From assembly GCA_017412025.1 (NCBI GenBank), contig JAFQOY010000283.1, positions 1-10,019 of the forward strand: a stretch of DNA of 10,019 nt. The letters are read 5' to 3'. The notes beneath the pieces were generated by a model. That model had not been told where the DNA came from and ran no database searches. It worked only from the letters and a program-made list of their open reading frames with translations. The DNA comes from Clostridia bacterium. Its GTDB lineage: Bacteria; Bacillota_A; Clostridia; Christensenellales; Aristaeellaceae. The position numbers and the translations under genes are program-made. The first letter of the stretch is position 1. Each line of letters starts with the position of its first letter. Of the stretch, positions 1 to 7,929 are shown piece by piece.

Positions 1-1682
1 CTTCGGGCATGAAGGTTTCCATGCTGCTTCAGCAGTCGATCCACATCCACCCGGATGACCTGGAGAAGATACAGCAGACAATCAGGCGGGAGGACGATGA
101 CAGAAAGAATCTGACCATTGACGCGCGTATCCTGGGCGAGAATGGCCGGTACAACTGGTATCGCTTCGTGGCCGCGATTGAGTATGGAGAGGCGCGCAGG
201 CCCAAATCGGTCAGCGGCATCATCAGCAATGTGGATAAGGAAAAGCGCAGCGAGCAGGAGCTCCTGCGCAAAACGGAAGTGGATACGCTGACCCGCCTTC
301 TGAACAAAGACGCCGCGCGCAAATATGTGGAAGAATGCCTGAGCAATCAGGCGAAGGACGAACAGTCCGCGCTGCTGATCATCGATCTGGATAATTTCAA
401 GAGTGTGAACGATCGATATGGCCACATGTTCGGCGATGTGGTTCTGTGTGAGACGGCGATGGTGATCCGCAGGCACTTCCGCCCCAATGATATTGTGGCC
501 AGAATCGGCGGCGATGAATTCATGGTCATGATGAACCCGAATGTCTCAAGGGATCTGATTGACAGGCGCTGCAGCGCGTTGTGCAAGGCACTCAAGGAGC
601 ATCTGGAAAAGCTCGTTCATGAGGGCTCGTGCAGCTGTTCAATCGGCGTCGCATTTGCGCCGGAGGCGGCCAATAATTATGCGGAGCTGTTCCAGCGGGC
701 CGATCAGGCGCTGTATCTGAGCAAGCGCAAGGGCAAGAACACGTTCAGCGTGTACGATTCATCTGACGACAGCTATTCCGGCCTGCACATCCCGGAGACG
801 GTCAATTCACGCATCGAATCTGAGGAAAACTCCGGCCTGCTGGATACCAGCGTGATCCGCCTGGCATTCAAGCGGCTGTATGAGGCAAAGAATGAAGAGG
901 AAGCGATCAATAAGATCCTGCAGATGATCGGCGAACAGATGAACGTCGACCGCGTGTATATATTTGAGGATTCGCCGGACGGCCAGTATTGCAGCAACAC
1001 GTTTGAATGGTGTCATGAGGGAATTGAACCGCAGATTGATCTGCTGCAGAACATCCACTATGACGAAGACGTGACGGGATTCAGAGAGAGCTTCAACGAG
1101 CAGGGAATCTTCTATTGTCCGGATATTGAAAAGCTGGAGGAGCCGGTCTACAGCGTAGTCAGGAATCAGGGAATCAAGTCCATGCTCGCCTGTGCGATCC
1201 GGGAAAAAGGCGTATTCCGCGGCTACATAGGCTTTGACGAGTGCACGGAGGAGCGGATCTGGACCAAAGAGCAGATTGAAGTGCTGACATTCTTTGCAGA
1301 GATGCTCTCTGTATTCCTGATCAAGATGCGTGCGCAGCGGCGAATCACGCAGTATGCCGAGAATCTGTCCAGCGTTCTTAACGGCAGATCGGAGTACATC
1401 TATGTGATGGATGCGAAGACGTATGAGGTCAGGTTTGTCAACAGGAAAGCCAAGACGAAGTTTGAGGGAATCGAGATTGGCAAGCGGTGTTTTGAGGCGA
1501 TCAATGACATGGACAGCCAGTGCAGGGATTGCCCGATCAACAAGGAAGGATTCTTCTCCGGCATGTGCGGCGACGTCTGCTACAGCCATGAGGGCTGGAT
1601 CATGCATGTGGAGGCGTCCCTGATCAGCTGGCAGGGCGAGCCCGCGTATCTGATTATATGCCGCGACAAGGAAGAGAAATGA
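1..1682 (+). CDS. Diguanylate cyclase, PAS-GGDEF-GAF-PAS (5'-partial)
   Basis: Predicted to make cyclic di-GMP from two GTP in response to sensed signals. The frame is open to the left edge with no stop, and the protein begins inside a PAS domain (HPDDL near residue 14 counting from the ATG at base 9, PAC-like part to about 75), so the true start lies outside. The GGDEF domain (about 90-250) has the metal residue D126, ND at 134-135, an intact GGDEF signature at 167-171 and an RPND inhibitory site at 158-161, exactly five residues before it; it should be active and product-inhibited. A GAF domain (about 278-440) follows, then a second PAS-like domain (about 452-552) with cysteines C494, C505, C508, C520 and C524. 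No membrane segment is visible in the part seen. A GGDEF domain in mid-protein with sensors after it is less common than a C-terminal one. Family call is firm; ligands are unknown. Confidence 0.93.
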   Translation, partial: SGMKVSMLLQQSIHIHPDDLEKIQQTIRREDDDRKNLTIDARILGENGRYNWYRFVAAIEYGEARRPKSVSGIISNVDKEKRSEQELLRKTEVDTLTRLLNKDAARKYVEECLSNQAKDEQSALLIIDLDNFKSVNDRYGHMFGDVVLCETAMVIRRHFRPNDIVARIGGDEFMVMMNPNVSRDLIDRRCSALCKALKEHLEKLVHEGSCSCSIGVAFAPEAANNYAELFQRADQALYLSKRKGKNTFSVYDSSDDSYSGLHIPETVNSRIESEENSGLLDTSVIRLAFKRLYEAKNEEEAINKILQMIGEQMNVDRVYIFEDSPDGQYCSNTFEWCHEGIEPQIDLLQNIHYDEDVTGFRESFNEQGIFYCPDIEKLEEPVYSVVRNQGIKSMLACAIREKGVFRGYIGFDECTEERIWTKEQIEVLTFFAEMLSVFLIKMRAQRRITQYAENLSSVLNGRSEYIYVMDAKTYEVRFVNRKAKTKFEGIEIGKRCFEAINDMDSQCRDCPINKEGFFSGMCGDVCYSHEGWIMHVEASLISWQGEPAYLIICRDKEEK

Positions 1683-1689
1683 TGGAGGA

Positions 1690-1706
1690 CGGAGCGGGCT
1701 GCTCCG
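1690..1706 (+). other. Small hairpin between cyclase and glycosyltransferase genes
   Basis: CGGAGC (1690-1695) and GCTCCG (1701-1706) form a perfect 6-bp stem with a 5-base loop just after the cyclase stop. GCTCCGG can also pair with CCGGGAGC downstream, so two structures compete. No T-run follows, so it is not a standard intrinsic terminator; the downstream gene may be read through from the cyclase. No convincing promoter is seen in the 70-base gap. Confidence 0.3.
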
Positions 1707-1752
1707 GCATTCACCGGGAGCATATACCGTTTGAGGAGGCGCATGATCATCA

Positions 1753-2832
1753 ATGAAGCGGATAAAGGTGCTGTTCATCGTTGAAGCGATGGGCGGCGGC
1801 ATATTCACATATGTAGTCAATCTGACCAATCAGCTTGCGGACAAATTTGAACTCTATGTGGCATATGGTTTGCGCGATCAGACGCCTGTGGATTACAAAG
1901 ACTATTTTGATCCGCGGATTCATTTGATCCGGGTGGAGAATTTCACCAGATCCGTCAGCATCAAAAAGGATATGCTGGCCTTTGCAGAGATCCGGAGAAT
2001 TGCGAAGGGGATTCAGCCCGATATCATACACCTGCATTCTTCCAAGGCGGGTGCGCTGGGCAGATGGGCGTTTGACGGCAGGCGCGTACCGCTGTTTTAT
2101 ACGCCGCATGGATACAGCTTCCTGATGAACGACCACAGCGCCGTCCACAAAGCGGTGTATTATACGATAGAAAAGCTGAGCAGCATGCGCCGCTGCACCA
2201 CCATTTCCTGCGGACCGGGCGAGGATCAGCAGACGCGGAAGATGACTTCGCGCGCGAAATATGTCAGAAACGGTATCCATACAAAAGAGATTGACGCGCT
2301 GCTTGACGGCGCAGAGCCTGCAGCGCATCCGTTTACGGTGTTCACGCTCGGCAGAATCTGTCCCCAGAAGAATCCGGCGTTGTTCAATGAAATTGCGCTC
2401 AGGGCGCCGGACGTCCATTTCCTCTGGATTGGCAAGGGAGAGCTGTGCCACGAGCTGACGGCCCCAAACATCACCGTGACGGGCTGGCTGCCGCGCAGGG
2501 AGGCGCTGAACAAGGCGATGCAGGCGGACGCATTCATCCTCACATCGCGCTGGGAGGGGCTTCCCATCTCGCTGCTTGAGGCGATGTATATGCGCAAGCT
2601 CTGCATTGTGAGCGATATCCCGGGCAACAACGACGTGATCCGAAACGGCGAGAACGGCTTCCTGTGCAGGACTGCGGATGAATTCGTACAGGCGCTCAGG
2701 ACGCATATGGGGCAGAAGCAGACAGAGATGATTGAACGGGCGTATGACGAGATTATGCAGACATATAACCTTGATGTGATGGCAAAGGCGTATGAAGAGA
2801 TTTATATGCAGGCGGTCCGCAGCCGCGGATGA
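1753..2832 (+). CDS. Glycosyltransferase, GT4-like (GT-B fold)
   Basis: Predicted cytoplasmic enzyme that moves a sugar from a nucleotide-sugar donor onto a growing lipid-linked glycan. At 359 residues it has normal family length. The N-terminal acceptor domain opens with a hydrophobic strand and a glycine-rich loop (GGG at 14-16); IIHLHSSKAG lies at 91-100 and TPHGYSF at 117-123. The C-terminal donor domain starts near 195 (FTLGR, 197-201) and carries the E-x7-E signature of retaining GT4 enzymes (E268 and E276 within RWEGLPISLLEA). ATG 1753 is the first possible start: an in-frame stop lies at 1744. AGGAGG at 1734-1739 is 13 bases upstream, longer than usual. The gene sits 70 bases after the cyclase and 181 bases before a polyprenyl glycosylphosphotransferase, suggesting exopolysaccharide or capsule synthesis. 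Donor and acceptor sugars cannot be told from sequence. Confidence 0.93.
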   Translation: MKRIKVLFIVEAMGGGIFTYVVNLTNQLADKFELYVAYGLRDQTPVDYKDYFDPRIHLIRVENFTRSVSIKKDMLAFAEIRRIAKGIQPDIIHLHSSKAGALGRWAFDGRRVPLFYTPHGYSFLMNDHSAVHKAVYYTIEKLSSMRRCTTISCGPGEDQQTRKMTSRAKYVRNGIHTKEIDALLDGAEPAAHPFTVFTLGRICPQKNPALFNEIALRAPDVHFLWIGKGELCHELTAPNITVTGWLPRREALNKAMQADAFILTSRWEGLPISLLEAMYMRKLCIVSDIPGNNDVIRNGENGFLCRTADEFVQALRTHMGQKQTEMIERAYDEIMQTYNLDVMAKAYEEIYMQAVRSRG

Positions 2833-3013
2833 GCCGGCGCCGCCTGAGGGCGGGATGCATCACACGAAAAAGGCATATGCCTGCGCAGAGCGCGTGCGCG
2901 GATTCAAAAGGAGAACACAGCCCTGAGCGCGGGAAACGGAAAGGAATCCGTGCGTTTCGGGGAATGACGGAAGAGATTGAGCGATTCAATGATGAAGGGA
3001 TGAGGATGTACCG
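2833..3013 (+). other. 181-base gap with short structured elements
   Basis: No gene is firmly supported here. A 62-codon frame (2829-3017) overlaps both neighbours by a few bases, but its arginine-rich translation looks like chance coding. Visible structure: the perfect 12-base palindrome AGGCATATGCCT (2871-2882) and GAAACG (2933-2938) pairing with CGTTTC (2953-2958). AAAAGGAG at 2906-2913 resembles a ribosome site but has no ATG, GTG or TTG at the right distance. GAGG at 3002-3005 serves the next gene. Confidence 0.45.
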
Positions 3014-4426
3014 ATGATGCTTCGAAAAGGCTGGCTCAGACATCTGGACTTTATTGTTCTGGATATCGTGTGCATTGAGATTGCTTTGCTGTTTGCAAAG
3101 CTGGTCATGACGCTGGTGCTGAAAGAATTCATATTCGCATACTGGCAGCTGTTCATCCTGTTTCCGCTGGTTTACGTGGTGATGAGCATTCTGACGGACG
3201 CGTATAACGGCATTCTGCAGCGCGGATATATCAGGGAGCTTGGCGCGCTGCTGAAGATTGACGTGGCGACGTTCTGCTTCATGATCTTCATTTTCTATTT
3301 CCTGCTCATGCTGCCGACGCTGCCGCGCATTGTGCCGATTGTATTCTTCCTGATTCATATTCCATTGGCGTATGCGGTCCGCTTTAATCATAAGTTCTAT
3401 CTGCGCAAACGCTACAGCAATGTCAAGTATGCCCGTCAGATCGTGGTTGCGGCGACGGAGGCGGCGGCGCGGGATATGATCAAGACGATCACGGTATCTG
3501 CGATTCGCAATTATCAGTTCTTTGGTCTGGCCATTCTGGATAAGTCCATGGTCGGCGAGAAGATTGAAAGCGTTCCGGTCATGGCGGATAAGGACAGCCT
3601 GATCAACTATGTCAAAGAGCAGATTGTCGACGAGGTGTTCATCAATCTGCCGGATGATTCCGCTTCGACGCTTACGCTTGCCAATCAGCTGCTTCAGATG
3701 GGCATCACCGTGCATATTTTCATGGAGAGCTCGTATCAGAAGCTGCCCAACCGCATGATCAGCAATGTGTTCGGCTACAATGTCCTCTCCACAACGATCA
3801 GCCCGGTCACCTTCCGTCAGTCCCTGATCAAGCGGCTGATTGACATTTGCGGCGGATTGGTCGGCTGCATGATCACGCTGCTGCTGACGGTCATCATCGG
3901 TCCCATCATTTACATCAAATCCCCCGGCCCGATCTTCTTCTCGCAGATCCGCGTGGGCAAGAAGGGCCGCGAATTCAAGATCTACAAGTTCCGTTCCATG
4001 TACATGGACGCCGAAGAGCGCAAGAAGGAACTGATGGCCAGGAACAGCATTAAGGACGGCATGATGTTCAAGATGGACAATGATCCGCGCATCATCAAGG
4101 GCATCGGCCACTTTATCCGCAAGACGAGCCTGGACGAGTTCCCGCAGTTCATCAATGTGCTCAAGGGCGACATGTCCATCGTGGGCACCCGCCCGCCGAC
4201 GCTGGATGAGTATCGCCGCTACAGCCCGCATCATAAGCGCCGCCTGTGTATGCTGCCGGGCATTACGGGGCTTTGGCAGACCAGCGGACGCAGCACGATT
4301 CTGGATTTTGAAAGAGTCGTCGAACTGGATACGGAGTATATCGAAAGCTGGAGCCTGAATCTTGACTTCAAGATCATTTTGAAGACGGTGTCCCAGGTGC
4401 TCAAGACCGACGGAAGCGCAAAATAA
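3014..4426 (+). CDS. Polyprenyl-phosphate sugar-1-phosphate transferase (exopolysaccharide priming)
   Basis: Membrane enzyme that starts surface glycan synthesis by moving a sugar-1-phosphate from a UDP-sugar to undecaprenyl phosphate on the cytoplasmic face. Its 470 residues are the usual size for the WbaP/CpsE-like class. The N-terminal part (about 12-120) holds four or so hydrophobic helices. A middle Rossmann-like region (about 140-260) follows, then a hydrophobic re-entrant segment (about 275-302) and the bacterial sugar transferase domain: SPGP 303-306, KFRSM 325-329, DPR 357-359, the catalytic-type SLDEFPQ with D374-E375, GTRPP 391-395 and GITGLWQ 416-422. All key residues are present and the C-terminus is complete. 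ATG 3014 has GAGG eight bases upstream; ATG 3017 is an alternative. It follows the GT4 gene on the same strand, probably in the same pathway. Sugar specificity (glucose, galactose or other) is undetermined. Confidence 0.95.
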   Translation: MMLRKGWLRHLDFIVLDIVCIEIALLFAKLVMTLVLKEFIFAYWQLFILFPLVYVVMSILTDAYNGILQRGYIRELGALLKIDVATFCFMIFIFYFLLMLPTLPRIVPIVFFLIHIPLAYAVRFNHKFYLRKRYSNVKYARQIVVAATEAAARDMIKTITVSAIRNYQFFGLAILDKSMVGEKIESVPVMADKDSLINYVKEQIVDEVFINLPDDSASTLTLANQLLQMGITVHIFMESSYQKLPNRMISNVFGYNVLSTTISPVTFRQSLIKRLIDICGGLVGCMITLLLTVIIGPIIYIKSPGPIFFSQIRVGKKGREFKIYKFRSMYMDAEERKKELMARNSIKDGMMFKMDNDPRIIKGIGHFIRKTSLDEFPQFINVLKGDMSIVGTRPPTLDEYRRYSPHHKRRLCMLPGITGLWQTSGRSTILDFERVVELDTEYIESWSLNLDFKIILKTVSQVLKTDGSAK

Positions 4427-4441
4427 GCTGTGCCGTCTTTT
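4409..4441 (+). terminator. Weak candidate terminator at the end of the sugar transferase gene
   Basis: GACGG (4409-4413) plus AGC (4415-4417) can pair with GCT (4427-4429) plus CCGTC (4433-4437), with a small internal loop, followed directly by TTTT. The stem begins inside the last codons and includes the stop codon in its loop. It is short and interrupted, so termination may be partial. The rest of the gap to eno holds only pyrimidine-rich sequence and the eno promoter region. Confidence 0.35.
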
Positions 4442-4558
4442 CGCATCTTTTCCGTCCTGCCGCTGCTGCGCTTCCTTCCGCCCGGCTCAGACGGGACAAA
4501 AAAACTGCTGAACATTCAGGCGCATGCTGATCTGAAAATCGTATTATGGGTGACAAAG

Positions 4559-5914
<1,356 letters not shown>

Positions 5915-5931
5915 ACGCGGAGAATCTCCCC

Positions 5932-5961
5932 ATGTGCGCCGACGTCTGACACGGCGCACAT
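5932..5961 (+). repeat. Perfect 10-bp inverted repeat after eno
   Basis: ATGTGCGCCG (5932-5941) and CGGCGCACAT (5952-5961) pair perfectly around a 10-base loop, 17 bases after the eno stop. No T-run follows, so it is not a complete intrinsic terminator; it may stabilise the 3' end of the mRNA or assist the terminator just downstream. Confidence 0.55.
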
Positions 5962-5990
5962 TCTGTCGTGAATCCCATATGCCATTGAAT

Positions 5991-6062
5991 ACGGCGCCGT
6001 CCCCGGCATTCGTCCTTCCTGTCCGTACAGGAAAGCGGTGCGCAGGGCGGCGCCGTTTTTTT
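5991..6062 (+). terminator. Branched intrinsic terminator of eno
   Basis: ACGGCGCCGTCC (5991-6002) pairs with GGGCGGCGCCGT (6045-6056), twelve pairs with one G-T wobble, and seven T follow (6056-6062). The 42-base interior holds a second perfect hairpin: TTCCTGT (6016-6022), loop CCGT, ACAGGAA (6027-6033). The GC-rich stem plus T-run is a strong terminator for eno and shields the next promoter from read-through. Confidence 0.82.
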
Positions 6063-6079
6063 CTGCGCGGCGCTTATGC

Positions 6080-6108
6080 TTGATTGTCTCCCTGCGAAAT
6101 GATATAAT
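6080..6108 (+). promoter_or_regulatory. Sigma-A promoter for the ferritin-like/VIT1 gene
   Basis: TTGATT (6080-6085), 17-base spacer, TATAAT (6103-6108): near-consensus. It lies 18 bases after the eno terminator T-run. Predicted start near 6115 gives a leader of about 95 bases. I see no clear Fur, DtxR or PerR box overlapping it. Confidence 0.82.
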
Positions 6109-6124
6109 CATGGCAGGAATTTTT

Positions 6125-6149
6125 TTCCTCCGGCAAGCGGACGGAGGAA
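6125..6149 (+). promoter_or_regulatory. 5' leader hairpin before the iron transporter gene
   Basis: TTCCTCCG (6125-6132) and CGGAGGAA (6142-6149) form a perfect 8-bp stem with a 9-base loop, about ten bases into the predicted transcript. AGGAA at 6115-6119 can instead pair with TTCCT at 6125-6129, so an alternative fold exists. CCTCC in the stem is also complementary to the AGGAGG ribosome site at 6197-6202. Whether any of this regulates translation is inference. Confidence 0.4.
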
Positions 6150-6209
6150 GCGCAGAAAGAACAGAAGCATTCAGGGCAATTCTGAAGAGGACAATGAGGA
6201 GGGGTACCT

Positions 6210-7091
6210 GTGACGACCAACATTTCCGCCGCTTCGCTGGAGATCATCAAGCGGATGCAGCAGAGCGAACTGACTGAGAGCGTGATCTACGAAAAGATTG
6301 CGGCATTTGCAAAGGGTGAGGAGAACCGCAAGACCCTTCAGCGTCTTGCGCAGGAGGAAAAAGCGCATTACCTCGTATGGAAGAAATACACGGGGATTGA
6401 GATGAAGCCGGAGGCGGGCAAGGTGTTCAAGTATACCCTGCTTGCGAGGATTCTGGGCTTTACGTTTGCGGTCAAGCTGATGGAGCAGGGCGAGGAACAC
6501 GCTCAGGACGTCTATGAAAAGCTGGCGGCAGAGGTGCCGGAGAGCATCGTGATCCGCAGGCAGGAGGAAGAACACGAAAAAGCGCTGCTGGGCATGCTCG
6601 ACGAGGAGCGCCTGCAGTACGTGGGCAGCATGGTGCTGGGCCTCAACGACGCGCTGGTGGAGCTGACGGGCAGTCTGGCCGGCTTCGCCTTTGCGCTGCA
6701 GAATACGCGGCTGATCGCGCTCTCCGGCCTGATTGTCGGCATTTCTGCGACGTTCTCGATGGCCTCTTCGGAGTTCCTGGCTGCGCGCAGCGAGGGGCGC
6801 AGCGATGCGCTCAAGTCCTGCTCCTATACGGGCATTGCGTACCTGCTCACGGTCATCGCGCTCATTGCGCCGTATCTGATCTTCCCGGCGACCCAGTTTA
6901 TCCCGGCGCTGATCTGCATGCTGGCCGTGGTGATTCTGATCATCGCAGGCTTCACCTATTATACCTCCGTCGCGCAGGATCAGCCGTTTAAGTCGAGGTT
7001 CCTGGAGATGGCGATGATCAGCGTGAGCGTGGCGGTGGTGTCCTTCATCGTCGGCATTCTCGCAAAGAAATTCCTGGGCGTGGACGTGTGA
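6210..7091 (+). CDS. Ferritin-like/VIT1-family iron transporter fusion (Er-VIT, MbfA-like)
   Basis: Predicted inner-membrane transporter that carries Fe2+ (perhaps Mn2+) out of the cytoplasm, with a cytoplasmic ferritin-like domain that binds or senses iron. The rubrerythrin-like N-terminal domain (about 8-128) shows four-helix diiron signatures: E20/E23, E50-x2-H53, E92/E95/E96 and E119-x2-H122. The VIT1/CCC1 domain (about 135-290) has about five hydrophobic helices, including GLNDALVELTG (144-154, with D147 and E151) and MASSEFLAARSE (184-195). Length 293 is close to known membrane-bound ferritin-like transporters. The start is GTG 6210, with AGGAGG (6197-6202) seven bases upstream. It is monocistronic, with its own promoter and terminator. 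The neighbouring thiol-redox genes and flavo-diiron protein fit a role in limiting iron-driven oxidative damage. Transport direction and metal are inferred from family knowledge. Confidence 0.92.
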   Translation: MTTNISAASLEIIKRMQQSELTESVIYEKIAAFAKGEENRKTLQRLAQEEKAHYLVWKKYTGIEMKPEAGKVFKYTLLARILGFTFAVKLMEQGEEHAQDVYEKLAAEVPESIVIRRQEEEHEKALLGMLDEERLQYVGSMVLGLNDALVELTGSLAGFAFALQNTRLIALSGLIVGISATFSMASSEFLAARSEGRSDALKSCSYTGIAYLLTVIALIAPYLIFPATQFIPALICMLAVVILIIAGFTYYTSVAQDQPFKSRFLEMAMISVSVAVVSFIVGILAKKFLGVDV

Positions 7092-7163
7092 TAAGCCCCG
7101 GGAATACATGGCCGGGAGTCTGAGCGGGGCGCTGTCCTGCCGGACGGGCAATGAAATAAAGAG

Positions 7164-7207
7164 ACCTCCTGCTGCAGAGCGTAGAAGACTCTGCGGCAGG
7201 AGGTTTT
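7164..7207 (+). terminator. Long hairpin terminator between convergent genes
   Basis: ACCTCCTGCTGCAGAG (7164-7179) pairs with CTCTGCGGCAGGAGGT (7189-7204), sixteen pairs with one G-T wobble, 9-base loop, followed by TTTT. It ends the iron transporter transcript. On the minus strand the same stem is followed by CTCTTTATTT, so it may also weakly stop the tlpA-like transcript. The rest of the 7092-7318 gap holds only short GC-rich inverted repeats (such as GCCCCG 7095-7100 with CGGGGC 7125-7130) and no gene I can support. Confidence 0.85.
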
Positions 7208-7318
7208 GAGTGCTGTGACGAAGGCTGCGGAAGGCCTGCGGTTTTCCGGGCGGGGCTGTCTAAAGGGCGTTTGCGGCGTTCTGCGTCCGGCTTCAGCCGC
7301 CTCAGGCCGGATGGAATG

Positions 7319-7918
7319 TCACATGATCATGTTGATGCCGCGCTGCAGCGTCTGGGCATTGATACTTCCGGTAGCCTGCGCGACGGCGTGCCCTTCAGCG
7401 TCGATGAAGTATGTGGTCGGAAGCGAGTATACGCCGTAGGTCATCGCTGCGTCCACTGCCGTATCGTAGAACACGGGGAAAGCATAGGCGTTTTTGTCGA
7501 TGAATGCGGATGCGCTGTCCACGGTCTCGCGCGAGCCGTCCGTCATGTTGACCATCAGGAAATGGACGTCCTGACCAAGCTCCAGATACTTTTCGTGGAA
7601 GTCCGGCATTTCCATCTGGCACGGGCCGCACCAGCTTGCCCAGAAGTTCAGCACGATGGGTTTGCCGGTATAATCGGACAGCTGCACCTCGTTTCCATCC
7701 CTGTCGTAGACGGTAAAATCCGGGGCAGGCACCTTTTCGGGAGCAGGAGCCTCTTCGCCGGCGTTTTCACCCGTATCGGCGGCTTCGGCTTCCGGCTGCT
7801 GCACAGCCAGCTGATCCGGGGAAAGAGACTGACCAAGGCGCGTATAGAGGATAGATGCGCCGCCGATCAGGAGAATAAGGGCGAGGGAAATGGCGAGCAG
7901 GGTTTTCTTGCTGTTCAT
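7319..7918 (-). CDS. TlpA/ResA-like membrane-anchored thioredoxin
   Basis: Predicted thiol-disulfide oxidoreductase held outside the cytoplasmic membrane, reducing cysteines of exported proteins. One hydrophobic segment (about 6-26) after a short KK-rich start acts as signal anchor; no lipobox cysteine is seen. A Pro/Ala/Glu-rich linker (about 40-65) leads to the thioredoxin-like domain (about 66-199) with FWASWCGPC, catalytic C97 and C100, and the cis-proline loop at SLPTTYF (P167). Length 199 is usual for the ResA/TlpA group. ATG at 7918-7916 follows AAGGAGGT (7931-7924). The gene starts 11 bases after the ccdA-like stop, and its ribosome site overlaps that stop codon, so the two are one operon. 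CcdA should supply its electrons. Substrate is unknown; no cytochrome c maturation gene is visible nearby, so a ResA role is not shown. Confidence 0.93.
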   Translation of the reverse strand: MNSKKTLLAISLALILLIGGASILYTRLGQSLSPDQLAVQQPEAEAADTGENAGEEAPAPEKVPAPDFTVYDRDGNEVQLSDYTGKPIVLNFWASWCGPCQMEMPDFHEKYLELGQDVHFLMVNMTDGSRETVDSASAFIDKNAYAFPVFYDTAVDAAMTYGVYSLPTTYFIDAEGHAVAQATGSINAQTLQRGINMIM

Positions 7919-7929
7919 AATGTACCTCC

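Noticed and set aside
807..2706. Long minus-strand open frames (807-1829 and 1750-2706) opposite the cyclase and glycosyltransferase
   Set aside because: Same artefact pattern; the plus-strand proteins carry clear domains.
2753..4234. 493-codon minus-strand open frame opposite the sugar transferase
   Set aside because: It is antisense to a gene with a full set of family motifs; its Arg/His/Gln-rich translation is typical of a reverse-frame artefact in GC-biased coding DNA and has no ribosome site or domain.
6171..7151. 326-codon minus-strand frame opposite the iron transporter
   Set aside because: It would run through the plus-strand promoter leader and a well-supported gene; translation is rich in Arg, His and Gln without any motif.
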